Part shown: one piece after another, positions 11,521-23,400 of the stretch
Layout of the letters: each line of letters opens with the position of its first letter
Numbering within the stretch: the stretch's first letter is position 1
Origin: Hypericum androsaemum
Taxonomy: Eukaryota > Streptophyta > Magnoliopsida > Malpighiales > Hypericaceae
Assembly (NCBI GenBank): GCA_963995505.1
Contig: OZ023190.1
Coordinates: forward strand, 17,416,092 to 17,480,091
Direction of reading: 5' to 3'
Length of the DNA stretch: 64,000 bases
Translations under genes and position numbers: made by a program
Notes under the pieces: model-generated
Database searches by the model: none
Seen by the model: only the letters and a program-made list of their open reading frames with translations
What the model was told of the DNA's origin: nothing

Positions 11521-13144
11521 GATAAATTACTCCCTTGTCTCTGGTATTTAGTCTGTGTTCCCTGAATTTTCAAAAATAATTTTACCGTCTCCTGTCTTTG
11601 GTTTTAAAAACTCTCGGGTCCTTGGTGCCGAAATATGCCATTTTTTCCGGCGAACCTCCGCTTGAAAAGACTAAACTGCCCCTCCCACTAAAAAAATCCC
11701 TCTCTTCCCCACACTTTATCTTCTTCTCCACACTTCATCTTCTTCTTCTTACCTTTTTTTATAAGTAAAATTTTATTACCCACCAAGAAAATACCAAAGA
11801 TGCACGAGTGCACTACACCAAAAGTGTCTAAAAAAGACACAAACTAAAGTTACACCAAAAAAATCGAAAGGCCCACCGAAAGCCCACCTCGACAGAAGCC
11901 CAAAAGCCAAGAAATCCTACCACCTCCAGTGAGGCCAAGAACCCAAAACCCTAGGATCCTTGAGCACCACCACCACATCTCCGGCCAAATCCTGCAGCCA
12001 AACCTCAACCTCCTCCATGCCACTCGCCAAACCTCGACACAGAGAACCACGAACCCAAGGAGGACGAAATAGAAGGAAGAGCCAAAAATGGCCAAGAAAC
12101 TGAGACCAAAGCGAAGCGAAGAGCACCGACCAGGACCAAACAGAAGAAGCGGATGCCACAAACCCTTCCACCCAAGCCCAAAACTAGTGACCGAACACCG
12201 CAAGACAGGTAAAGAGAGAAGGTGGAAAGCCTAGAACCATCACCTGCTGAGGAAACCCAAGGTGGGACGGAAATTGGAGGCGGTCGAAGACCAACTCCAT
12301 CTAACGAGCCAAACGGCTATTCTTAACTGCCAAAGACAGCTCCAGCAAATGATGGAGACCTCGACGGCGTAACCGAAGGGGAACCCACCAACCCAAACTC
12401 ACCTGACACGCCGAGATCAGTAGGGTCGCTTGTCAAGACTTTGGGAAGTAGCCACAGCCAAAGATGACACCATGGTTGTTCCACCGACCCGATCTAACCA
12501 TCCGACGAGGGAGGAAGGGGTAGTGAAACGATTGGAGTGGGGGGGCCCAGGGTGTTCCACCGCCCTAGTCAACCCTTCCGAGAAAGGGGAGGGGGGCGGT
12601 GGAACAGGGGGAAAGCTGGATGAACGCCTTTAGGTGGGGAGATCAGAAGGAATTAGGAGGAAGAAGGGAGGAAAAAGGGTTTTGGGGAAGAGTGCCTGGG
12701 AGAGTTTACATGAATAGGGTATTTTTTTGTTAATGCCATTAAGCCGGAACTTCTTCTTCTTACCTTCAACCAAAAACTAAATTCAAATGTTCTTAATGAA
12801 AATTAAAATCAATTAGAGAAATAAAAAAAATTAACAATTGATTGGAAAACCCTAATTTAACAATCGAATTAGAAGGTTGGAGGAAGAAGATGAAGTGGGA
12901 GGAAGAAGAAGGTGAAAAGGGAGGAGAGGAATTTTTTATCTTTTAAGTGGGAGGGGCATTTTTATCTTTTCAAGTGGGAGTTCGCAAAAAAAAAAGGCAT
13001 ATTCTGTCAAAAAAAGGCATATTCCGACGACAGGGACCCGAGAGTTTCTAAAACCAAATACGGGAGTCGGTAAAATTATTTTTGGAAACCCAGGGACCCC
13101 AGGGGGAGGATGACCAAACACCTGGGATAAGGGGATAATTTACC
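11521..13144. mobile_element. Non-autonomous MULE-like element with long TIRs (copy 1)
   Basis: About 180-bp terminal inverted repeats (11,521-11,700 and 12,930-13,144), beginning GATAAATTAC at the left and, as reverse complement, GGTAAATTAT at the right. Shared internal motifs include 'ctctcgggtcc' and 'tccctg'. The TIRs are related to those of the element at 59,976-62,344. The core is AT-rich and non-coding apart from a LINE inserted at 11,756-12,749. Both flanks are T runs, so the expected 9-bp duplication cannot be read. Long TIRs with this start suggest a Mutator-like element; superfamily is inferred. Confidence 0.75.
11756..12749 (-). mobile_element. 5'-truncated LINE inside MULE copy 1
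   Basis: Exact 17-bp duplications CTTCTTCTTCTTACCTT flank the insert (11,739-11,755 and 12,750-12,766). On the minus strand the 3' end reads 'ggtaataaaattttact' followed by an A run, as in plant L1-like 3' ends; the same terminus is found at about 37,995-38,023. The body has short open frames but no recognisable reverse transcriptase, so it is mainly 3' UTR or a truncated copy. Confidence 0.75.
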
Positions 13145-14094
13145 TTTTTTTAATCTCTGCGGAACGAGTCTACTTACTATTTACAATCAATTTTTTTGAA
13201 GGGGATATTTACATAATATTAATTCTCCTTGATTTGTAGACTTTAAATTGTTTAAACTAGTTAGACATTGTTAAATATAATTTACTTATAAAGTTGGACA
13301 TTGTTGGATAGGCGGGGTTGTTTTGATGGACGTGGGGTAATTCGATAGTTCTTTGTTAAATGGTTAAAGGCGGGAAAGATATTTTGGTAGATTTAGTGGA
13401 GATAAAAATTGGCTCCTAATGAGTTCCATTTCTAAGAATTTACAGACTAATTTATCAAATTTCGGACCTATTAGTACCTTAAGTCAAAATATCAGGACTT
13501 CCGAGTATTTTCTCTAAAAGTTAAGTATCATATTGAGATACTGAATTATTACATGTATTAAAACAAGTATCTGTCATGTATCAATTATATAATTTACCAT
13601 GGTATATAAAATTATGAAACCCCGCCTCTGCATCTTCCCATCCAGCGCCGACTCCTCCTTCCTCTCCTCCCTCTTAGTCGGCGACGAAGACTCGTCGGCG
13701 TCGGAAACGAAGGCCGAGGGAAGAACGGAGAACCATTGGGTCACCGGAGGACGATCACTGGTAGTAAAACCCCTCATCTGACGCTAGGCCCCACCAGCGA
13801 AGGAAAATTGGGGGCGGAGAGAGAGAGGACGGCTGGAAGGCGACTAAGTTGCCGCCCCGAATGTGCTCGCGAAGCGTCCTCCACCGCGCCACGCTTCAAA
13901 GCATCGGCATTTTAAGTATGAACCCCGTTCGAGTCCCAACTATTCAAGAATTGAAGGATAATGGTGAAAGAAGAAGAAGAAGAAGGAACAGAGAAGAAAG
14001 AAGAGAAAGAGTTCGAGAGAGAGAAAATAAGAGGAACTGAGGAAGAATGTAATTGTGATAATATTTTCCAGAATACCCTTTACAATTCTTTCTA
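13145..14094. other. Intergenic stretch with GC-rich patch
   Basis: AT-rich up to about 13,600. From 13,612 to 13,960 base composition shifts to GC-rich, with short open frames on both strands (about 60 codons each) that I do not recognise. It could be a captured gene fragment or a first exon. A box-B-like GTTCGAGTCCC occurs at about 13,929. Around 13,965-14,040 lies a GAAGAA-rich low-complexity tract. Confidence 0.35.
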
Positions 14095-14580
14095 TATCTT
14101 TTATAGTGAACTAACTATAGTAACTAGACTACTGAATGACCACACGACCGATAATGTGGTTCAGCCTAATGCCTACATCCACGGAGAAAAAGGTGAATTT
14201 TTATTGATAACTTTTCGAGCTACAAAGCCATACAAAATCTTAGGGTAACATGCATTTATATAGAGGCAAACCCTTGGTGTACAAGTAACCTATCTAGGTC
14301 AGATTAGGAGTCCAAAACCTAGTCAGAATAGGAATAGGAATAGGAAATAAGTCTTTCCTATTTCTCGCCATCCCAACAATCTCCACCTTGGCGAGAAATC
14401 ATCTCGTGGAAGAACCATGAAGCTTCACCCGAACTTCAACAAACTCCACCTTGACAAAATACCGCCCCATGAAGAACCATGAGATCTTGCAAAACCAATC
14501 AGACTCCACCGACTCTATCTCGGACCATAGATAACTGCATCAATAAGACCATCTCAACTTTCTCTTCACCTTTTGTTCAA

Positions 14581-15396
14581 TCACTTGGAGCCAGCCCCCA
14601 AACTCGAGCTTCTGAGCTTGCTTGACCTATTTTCTCCAATCTCTATTGAACCCCAACTAGCAAGTCCACCTGCTGAAGCAACCTTGCGACCAATAGATAC
14701 ACCCTCTATTTTTTGGTCAGCCCCATGCTCCGCAACCTCGAACTGCTTTTCTGCTGGACCTTCTTGCCTCAAACCAATGCTACATGTCATAGCATACAAA
14801 GGGCAACCTTTTGTTATACCAAGTAGAACCCTCGACATGCCTCGAACTCCATCATTCAGCCTTGAGTGAGATACCCGATCCGCGTGTGGTGCTACCAACG
14901 GCTTCGCATTTCCCATGCAAAACTTACCCAACACCTTTGACGTGCACGTCCTTTTAGACAACCATAGCGGGAGCCAGCTAACAAAGCTTTTCTGAGACAA
15001 CCATGGCACCTTGCCAACCATGCCTCCACGAAATAACCATAGCTTGCTATCCATGTCTTTGCGAATTCCAACTGTACTCAAACCATCCATGTCAAGCCTT
15101 TGCTCCCTCATACGAACCAACTTCATATGACCTGAGCTTTTGCCAACTCCTTCAGACCCATTGATGTGACTCCACCTACAATAATGTGCCTCACTAACCT
15201 GTAGGTATTCCCTTTCACCATTCATCCCTACCATCGCATTCTTCTCCACCTTCATTAGCATACCTTTATAACTATCACTGTTATAATTCAAGGTCCCTAA
15301 TGAAAAGAGATTACTAGGATGTATTGGACTTGATAAGACAGAAAGCCAGTCACCATCCGACCCGTCTGAATATGTGACCATGGTTGTGGATGCCAA
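14581..15396 (-). pseudogene. Remnant frame within the short copia derivative
   Basis: A 271-codon frame whose first 70 residues resemble the copia pre-integrase region (…LFSLGTLNYNS…MKVEKNAMVGM). The rest matches nothing I recognise. It begins at a non-ATG/ATG-ambiguous site and is unlikely to encode a host protein. I report it because its length could mislead an annotator. Confidence 0.45.
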
Positions 15397-15510
15397 TCCC
15401 TCCTCGTTGTCTTGATCCCTAGTTCGTCCTGGATAGTCCCCTTCATGTGCCCTTCTCCATACTTGAAACTACTTCTATTGAACTTCTTTGACTCCGACCT
15501 GGATCCTCTT

Positions 15511-15759
15511 CTACAACCCAGCTGGTGGCTCCTCATCATCCGCCAAGCATAAGCGAATCTTCGCTACTGCCTTAGCCTCCAACTCTTCCCACTCTTGCTC
15601 CTCCATCTTCTCGGACTTCTTCTCCGAGAGTGCGATAACCATCCTTGGCTGCACGAGGAGATCCCTGACACGCCTTTGCCATAACCCAAAATTCAATGAA
15701 CCATCGAACTTCACAAGAGCGAACTTTACAAGAGCAAACTTCGCGCCGTGATTCGACAT
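15511..15759 (-). pseudogene. Copia gag N-terminal fragment
   Basis: An ATG-started 82-codon frame with the copia gag signature FDGSLNFGLWQRRVRDLL and EEWEELEAKAVAKIRLCL-like helix. The segment KFALV is tandemly duplicated just after the start (15-bp repeat). The frame stops after 'DDEEPPAGL', far short of a complete gag. Part of the short copia derivative. Confidence 0.75.
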
Positions 15760-16072
15760 CCTCCAACCTTAGCTCTTGATACCACTTGTTATGAATTCAA
15801 CAAATAAGGAACAAAATGAACAAAGAACATGGACACAAGAATTTACGTGGTTCGGCCTAATGCCTACGTCCACGGGGAGAAAGGAGAACTTTTATTGATG
15901 AGTTTTCGAGCCACAAAGCCATACAAAACCTTAGGGTAACATGCCTTTATATAGAGGCAAACCCTTGGTGTACAAGTAACCTATCTAGATCGGATTAGGA
16001 GTCTAAAACCTAGTCAGAATAGGAATAGGAATAGAAAATAAGTCTTTCCTATTTCTCGCCATCTCTATTATC

Positions 16073-16498
16073 GTTCAGGTTAGGTGTTACGATCCTCGGT
16101 GTGACGTAAGATTTTTAATTCTTAAAGTTACATAATTGTTAGAAAATGAAGTGTAGAAAAGAGAAAAGAGATATAAAAAATGGAAGAGAAAGTAGTAGAT
16201 TAGGATAATTTGATATTCAACATTGATGCCCTGTCTTGTACATACTTGTGTCTATTTTATACTAGGATAATATGGTTACTAGGACAACCACCACTAATAC
16301 ACAAACTAACTACAACTATTACAAGTAGTTGGTCCCTGTCCAGTAACCACCAATTGAGTATCATGACATTAGGGTTTGTTGACCTTTTGTAGCGGTTAAC
16401 ACTGCCCGGTGCAAATGCTTTTTTCTTGTATATGATTTGTTTATCTAGTGTAGTTGATTTGGTCGGGTATGTTTGATCTTAGAGCTTTACAATCGTGG
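16073..16498. other. Intergenic AT-rich DNA
   Basis: I see nothing coding. It lies between the short copia derivative and the Cassandra-type LTR. Confidence 0.4.
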
Positions 16499-16758
16499 TG
16501 TGATATTTCGAAACTGGTATGTTCTGTCTGAAAGCCTTAACTGATTTGATTGATACTATTCATATCAACAAAGTGCACCTTTTTTTCTAGCACACATCCT
16601 GAGAGAACTTCAAGGTTAAACTCGTTTGGCCAAGAATATGATCAGGATGGGTGACTTCTTGGAAAGTTTTCCGGGATGCGTGCAAGTGAGGACAAAGTAC
16701 GCTTAAAAAGACTTGTGTTGATCTGTGAAGACAGTCGGTCGAATTACGGGACGTTACA
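16499..16758 (+). mobile_element. Cassandra-type TRIM LTR (solo or truncated)
   Basis: A 260-bp sequence starting TGTGATATT and ending GACGTTACA, homologous along its length to the three LTRs at 60,480-61,449. It keeps a 5S-rRNA-like core, including GGATGGGTGACTTCTTGG. The following bases CTTGGTTTCG may be a decayed primer site or, since CGTGG precedes the LTR and CTTGG follows it, a mutated 5-bp duplication of a solo LTR. No second LTR is nearby. Confidence 0.75.
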
Positions 16759-16794
16759 CTTGGTTTCGTCCCTCAACAAATTTTCTAATGGAAT

Positions 16795-17642
16795 CTTTTT
16801 TTTTCGTTCTCAATTGTACAGGACGAGGGTGCGTGCAATATCCTTTCTGACAGTTTATATTTCACTCAAACTTAGTTATTCTATGTTGATACAAAAGTAG
16901 AAACCATATGGTTGGTTGGTTATAAATGAAAATATGGGCAAAAAAGGGTATCACTGTGCTTTGGTGGAATCTATTTGGCTCACCATCTAATAGGGGAATC
17001 AATCAATATGAAATTGTCTGATTTTGGTCCATTTTGATTTTGAGGATATGATAATATCCTCGTCACGACACGAGTCATTCACTACAAGTAGCTGTATTAA
17101 GAATATTTTCGCAAGCTGACATGAATTTTGTTACATCCTCGGAGTATCTTCCAACAACCTTTGAGATTCTAATACAGACCAAACTGAACTTTTCTAACCA
17201 GCAGTTCAATAGTCAACTAATTTAAATTCGAATTTGATAAAAAAATTTCCATATGCTAAAGTTAGTTCTCTTATTGTAGATTATTGTTAGTTTGAGAAAA
17301 AGTTTCCTACGTCTCCCCGAATTATATAAGTTGAGTATAAGCTTAGAATAAATCTTTTTCATCTTGGACAAATACGTCGATGTCACACATGATATTATCA
17401 TCTTCTTGCAATGAATTTCCCATTCTCTAATTAAGACTACTTTCATCTACCAATATACTCCTAGAACGCTTACCATCGATGGAGAATTTCGATTAAACTA
17501 GCAAATGACTTGCCGATCGTGGTACAGCGACAAGAGAATGTCAATTTTGATTGCTAATTGTAAAAAAAAAGTATTTAAATATTCAATGGTTTTAACCACT
17601 TACATTTCGAGAGTCGTAGTTTAACTCGTATTAATTGGCTAT
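16795..17642. repeat. Duplicated non-coding segment, copy A
   Basis: Collinear with 37,545-38,701: shared blocks include 'gtacaggacgagg', 'ctaataggggaatcaatc', 'gaattatataagttgagt' and 'gcaaatgacttgcc'. Small indels separate the two; copy B additionally contains a LINE insert. No open frame is conserved. It could be a segmental duplication or two members of an unidentified repeat family. Confidence 0.75.
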
Positions 17643-18300
17643 CTTACGGTTTACTTTCGTAGCATTCAATATTTTTAAAACCGATCTAAAAGATACCCCA
17701 AAATGTTCAAGTTGGAGTGAGACTTTTTAATAATTATTAAGTGAAATAAATTTAGTTTAACATAAAAATGATAAAATATCTAATAAGTTCAAATATCTAT
17801 CAATTTTATTGTACAATTTTTCCAAACAAAGTCTTCAAATATTAATTTAAAAAATTTAGAAATACATTAATTTAGCAAGTCGAGTGGCGTGACATCGACT
17901 GTGAGCAAAATTAGGTTAAGGATGAAGATTTTAGTTTTGCTCGATAGAAACTAAATGTAGATTAGGTCGTTTTGTTAGCTTTTTTGTTTATATTTTTTGG
18001 CAGTTTATGTTTTGTTATTTTTTATCGTCTATTTTTTTATGCGAACCGGTTCATACGGATGTGTCCGAATGGGCTATCCAACCAAAATTTTAGCTGTCGA
18101 ATTGCTCTCAATTTTTAGTCAAACAATGAGCGGCCAGCCCGATCGGATCACGGGTTTTAAAACACGGGTTTTAAAACATGGCTTAAATGATATGCTAATT
18201 ACTCTGGCGAAACTTAGGTCCATGTGTTTAATTGAGTTCAAATATCACGAATGTAAAAAATGTAATTGGGAAGACTGCCTCTAAAATAGGGTCTAAAGTG
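17643..18300. other. AT-rich intergenic DNA
   Basis: No gene is supported. There are only short open frames with biased AT codon content. Confidence 0.4.
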
Positions 18301-20128
18301 TTCTTTTACAGCTTGTTTGGAATCAAATCTCACGAGAAAAGAATTCTATTTCTAAATCTTGATGGAAATAAAATGGAATCACTTTCCTATTTGTTTGTTT
18401 GGAACCTAAAATTTAACTTAAAAATTAATTTGATCTTTTTACACTAATGCCCTTACGTTTAACCAAATGCTTACAACTCTTTTAACCAAATACTTCTTAC
18501 AAACAAGCTTACAACGATCATTAGAATCAACCAACCAACCAGCAAAAAGCCATCTCAGATCATTAGAACCAAATTATTAGATTAACCAAAACTAATCATC
18601 CTTCTTACGAGTCAACCAACCAAACACCAATTCCTGATTTTCAGAGACCCATGGTGGAGTCCCTGCAATCTACACAATATATGATCACCCCAAAAAATGG
18701 TCCAGTTCTGAATTCCATGTTAACTTTAACAGCTCGAGAAGCCATCACACGAACAGGGTTTGCACCAGCAAAAAGCCTCATCAGATCAAAGAAATGGAAG
18801 CACTTCTCCACCAAGGTGCCTCCTGTGTTCGCATTGAACCGGTTCCAGTTGTTAACCTGTAATGATCATTTCAGACATCAACAAATAATCCCTAATACTT
18901 TGATTTTGCAGTCTCAGAAGTTAAACTAGCGTGCTCAAACTGCAATACTTACCTTAACCAAAAAGGGGAACCGGTGTTCCCGAATCGCTACCATTTTGAC
19001 CCACATGAGTGACCCTCCTTTTCACAACCTCAATCAGTTTAGCAACATGAGGCGTGTACCTGTACTCCCATCCCACTTGCACCAACATATCCGATCTCTT
19101 TTTTGCAGCTTCTACTACCTACATTATCAACAACCACTAGTTAGCTCGAAACCAGAACTTTTCCAATATGATGGTAGATCGAATACTACTCCAGCCAAGG
19201 AAAAATCAGACCTCCTTGCAATGAGCAACTGTAGTACAGAGCGGCTTCTCGACCAGCACGTGGTGGGGTCTCGGGTGGTTGATGATGTCCATAAGTATCT
19301 GGTAATGAGTTACGTTCGGAGACGACATGACCATCACATCGCAGATCCCGCTGTCCAAAAGCTCCTTGTGTCCTGAAAACACCTGCAGAGATCTCAAGCG
19401 TCAAATTGTATGCTCTAGTTGATACGATCACTTCTTCTTGAGGAAGCATCAGACACGACAGGCCTATGAGTAGTACTTGCCCTCCTCTCAGTAATCGCCA
19501 AGGACGAGACAACGTCGTTTGCCGCTCACTCATCTTCTTACAGCCTAAAACCCTGACAAGCCAGTGAAAAAGGAACCACTTTGAGACTTAAACTCACAGA
19601 CCCATTTCCCAAATTTTGCCTGGACTCCATTCCGAAAAACTGTGAATCGACAGAAAAAATGAGAACCTAAGTGTCGATCAAGCAAAGCGGAATTTAAATA
19701 ACACGGTTAATTGACAGAAAATAAAGGAGAACTAGAAGAACCCTAATCCTAGAAACCAAAACAGGAGAAAAAGAAGTAATTATTTGAAAACTTACCAGAG
19801 TCGCCAAAGGTCGAGCTGGCGATGATGGAGCTAGAGTTGGTCTTCGTTGCCGGGAGGAGTTAATGGAAGAGTCTGGAGAGGAAGACAAAAATGGCGAGGA
19901 AAGAACGGAGAAAAGGGTTAGGGGTAGGGGTATTATATTTACATACAATTCCGATTTTGATACCTACAATTCCGACCCTTTTCTGTAGGGATTCATTTCT
20001 CAAGTTTTGACCTGGAATGGAATCACTTTTCGGAATAAATTTGGTTCCAAACATGCCCAACCTTTTTAAAACTCCGGAATGTGATTCAATTTCTATTTTT
20101 TAGGTGGTTCTAAATAGACCGTTAGAGA
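18290..20128. other. Possible TIR-bounded segment carrying the oxidoreductase relic
   Basis: The left border GGTCTAAAG…TTGTTTGGAATC and the reverse complement of the right border GGTCTATTT…TGTTTGGAACC are similar over about 100 bp, with shared 'tggaatcac' and 'tttggaacc' blocks. This looks like a decayed DNA transposon (hAT-like is possible) that captured a gene fragment. The target-site duplication is not readable, so this is tentative. Confidence 0.3.
18715..19533 (-). pseudogene. Gfo/Idh/MocA-family oxidoreductase pseudogene
   Basis: Minus-strand exon-like blocks match this NAD(P)-binding oxidoreductase family. At 19,212-19,385 the frame reads VFSGHKELLDSGICDV, then NVTHYQILMDIINHP, then HHVLVEKPLCTT (family EKP motif). 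18,953-19,118 encodes VVEAAKKRSDMLVQVG and EYRYTPHVAKLIEVV but needs a one-base shift (extra A in AAAAGG near 19,040) to reach MVAIREHRFPFLVK. 18,715-18,856 gives NNWNRFNANTGGTLVEKC and FHFFDLMRLFAGANPVRVM, then similarity ends. GT-AG introns between blocks are retained, so it is not a processed copy. The dinucleotide-binding N-terminus is unrecognisable or scrambled, and the C-terminal third is missing. It lies between diverged inverted repeats (about 18,290-18,410 and 19,990-20,125). Confidence 0.75.
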
Positions 20129-20431
20129 TTTAAAAAAAAACAACCAATCATAAGAACCAAGATAGGATTTTCCCAGCCATGTCATTTTCAGAGGTACTAT
20201 TTGCTAATAGCATTTGTCACTCAGCTCCAAGGATTAGCATCCAAATAAAATACATGATAAGATTGAGATTTAAGAAACGAATAAACCCAATTTTAAAAAG
20301 TCGTCCATTAGTGAAGATACTTCCAACTCTCAAGACAGATACCTCGTTGAGTTTCTCTCTCTCGCTATAAATATACCATTCCATTGTTGTCATGTTATAA
20401 ACTTTTGAGCCAAGACACGAGTTCTGCTTTC

Positions 20432-23400
20432 ATGGAGTTTCGTGAGGTTTGCTCCACCCAAAGGCCTTCAATCCCAGGCAATTTCAATTATCTCAAAGCA
20501 TCCATATCTCTTCCTTCACCTTCAAGGTCAGCGATAATTTTTTTAAGAATCAAGTTCTTCTGTCGAATTCTATTTTAGGAGTAAGTCTCATTTTTGGTTA
20601 ATGACTTTTTTTTATAATGGAAAAAAACATCATCCAAACTCGCTAAATGTTACCAAAAGAGTACAATAATACTAATTGGTGTGGATCCCAGCCATTGGTG
20701 AGGGGATTCCAAAGACTTTCCATGCAAATGGACGTCTCCAAGTCTATCAAGAATGCCTCGGTTCGGCTGTTGGATGCATTTGTTGATACCGTCTTCGAGT
20801 TTATCGACATTCCATTGCTCCCTTCTCAGGTACGTACTATCTACAGCTCGTTGTTTTTATCTTTATCTTTTTCTTGGCGGTCCATTGTGATATTTACACA
20901 CCAATGATTAATTCAGAATGGTAATAACGCTCTGTACAGTGTCAATTTCATTCGTAATTATAAAAATCGAGATTTGAATGCACATGTTTAATTACTCGGT
21001 CGAATTTTATTTTCGGCCGGATGAATCAAGTTAGTTTGTTCTCTTGGCAGAGTAATTTTGCTCCGGATGACGAGTTAAACGAAGCGGTGCTTGCAAACCG
21101 CATTGAAGGGGAAGTTCCGGATGATTTCACAGTGGGCGTCTACATAAGAAATGGTGAAGTTCGTTGTTCCTTGATGTTCTCGTCACCACAATTTAAGATC
21201 ATGCGTTATTTGAACAATTCATAAACTTGCTAGGTAACTCCCTGAACCACAAAAAAGTAGAAAAGTAGATCCTAGCGCAATATCGTTAAGGTGGCCATTA
21301 ATAATGGATCTAAGAACCAACAAGCACTTGGATTAACATGTGGCTCGAGTCTGAATTAATCGGCACATTGATGTCTAGATACATGGTGGTCTAAAGCAAA
21401 AACATATAAATTTCTAAAACAATCTCGAGTAAATTTTTTTAAGGGCCCAAATAGATGTCATTGTTTTTTTTGTGCGCATATTTTTATTATAAAATTTACA
21501 AATTTACAAAGATGGTGTTAAATTTCGTCATGAGAGGTTGCATTGTTTAAGAGCAAATTGCTAAAAATAATTGGAACAGAATGTCTAACTTGATAAATGT
21601 CATTGTCTTAAAAGTCAGCCAATAGGTGGCCTAAGATCTCATAATTACTATCTAGTTTTATAATTATATTGAGAGGGTTTGAATCATAATAAGAAGGGAA
21701 TTGTAGTGCTCCATTACAACATCTTGTAACATCTGGCTATTGTTTTGCCGTGAAAATGAGAGGTTGACCAGTCAACGTCTATATCATGTTTTGGCCATTT
21801 AAAAGTTTTTTCTCTGTCTAGAGTTCTGCTTCTGCTTGTATTCCATGAACAAATAATACATTACCAAAAAATACATAAGAACGAACAACCAACTCCGGTT
21901 GGTTTATTGGTTGAATGGCCGGCAGGAAACATATATTTTTTAACACAATATTAAAACACTTAATGCTTGACTAATTTAGATTCGAACGGAAGGATGACGC
22001 AAAATTTCTTTTGGAATTGAAGGGCCAAACCCTCTATTTGGAGGACTAAAATCAACGACCTCAATGTTTGGAAGGACAAGTCACATATGGGTGGAAGGAG
22101 AAGGAATGCTTCATGCCCTATATTTCCAGAAATCTGGTGATGGAAGATGGACCATTTTCTACAACAACAGATACGTTGAGAGCGAGACTTTCAAATTAGA
22201 GAAACTATGGAACAAGCCATCTTTCATACCTGCAATTGGAGGCGACTCTCCTGCAATTTTGTCTGCCTATTTGCTCAACTTGGTAATCAAAATACATAAT
22301 CATGAACGAACTTCCGTCAATTCGTTAACGTCGTGCCGCTTGGACAAGTGGTCTTTCGCTATTTAGTAAATAACTAGTTTGCTTATCTTTTTTTTTCTTT
22401 TGGTCTGTGGTTGTACATTTGTAGTTGAGGTTTGGGAAATTGAACAAGTACATAAGCAACACCAATGTCTTTGAGCATTCGGGAAGACTCTATTCGGTTG
22501 CTGAAAACCACATTCCTCAGGAGATTGACATCTTCACCCTCGAAACCCTAGGCAATTGGACTCTCAACGGTGCTTGGAATCGTCCCTTCACCAGCCATCC
22601 AAAGGTCGGAAAAATCAAAGTCTTGCGAATGAAAAAATATATTATTGCAGAAGGCACACTCCAAATAGGAACTGACATTATTTGACTCTAATCACAGAGA
22701 GCTCCTGCTACGGGGGAACTAGTCATGATGGGAGTGGATGCAACCAAGCCTTACATGGAACTAGGAGTAGTTTCTAGTAAGATTCTCAAAGAAATTTGCT
22801 TACACGTTTTTGTTGGGAGTAGCATACACATTTACTAAATAAATGAAAAAGGTTTTATTAGAGTAATAGAGAATAATTAAGCAACCTTAAATTGTATGGG
22901 CTAATTATCTTTGTACTTGAAATTCAGATGACGGAAAGAGATTGGTTCACAAAGCTGATGTTGGGTTGAACAGGTGCACCCTCTGTCACCAAATTGGGGT
23001 TACAGAAAGGTATTTAACTCGTTTAATCTCTTTTTGTGAAATTCCGGTATTCACATTCCAGTAGTGTAGTGCCTGCTCAATAGTATATTTTTCATTCGTA
23101 AGATTTAAACATAACATTCTCTTTAAAAAATATAAGTTTCTTACCATTTAGACCAACTCTTTCGGTGCTTGTTTGATCTTTTTGCTGGTATACAAAATTT
23201 CTAGTCTTGAACTTCCTATTGCTCCTCTTTTACAGGTACAATGTGATCTTGGATTTCTCACTAACCATAGACATAATTCGTCTCCTTAGAGGCGGCCCGT
23301 GAGTATACACATCTCTCCCGCTTCACATAACTGTATACAATTCCAATTCCAATAAGTAACAACCAAATTCTCCACAAAACGTGCAGGTTGATAAAATTCA

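Larger units (their letters stand above)
14095..16072 (-). mobile_element. Short internally deleted Ty1/copia derivative with two LTRs
   Basis: Two LTR copies of about 285 bp (roughly 14,095-14,378 and 15,787-16,072) share long blocks such as 'acatgcNtttatatagagg' and 'caaacccttggtgtacaag'. On the minus strand a tRNA-Met-like primer site TGGTATCAAGAGC follows the right LTR, and a polypurine tract (AAGGTGGAGAT) precedes the left LTR. The 1.4-kb interior keeps only a copia gag N-terminus and a stretch resembling the pre-integrase region. Integrase, reverse transcriptase and RNase H are absent, so it would depend on another element. The outer edge of the left LTR is poorly conserved. Confidence 0.75.

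Noticed and set aside
12430..12633. 67-codon GC-rich frame
   Set aside because: It lies antisense within the LINE insertion and resembles nothing.
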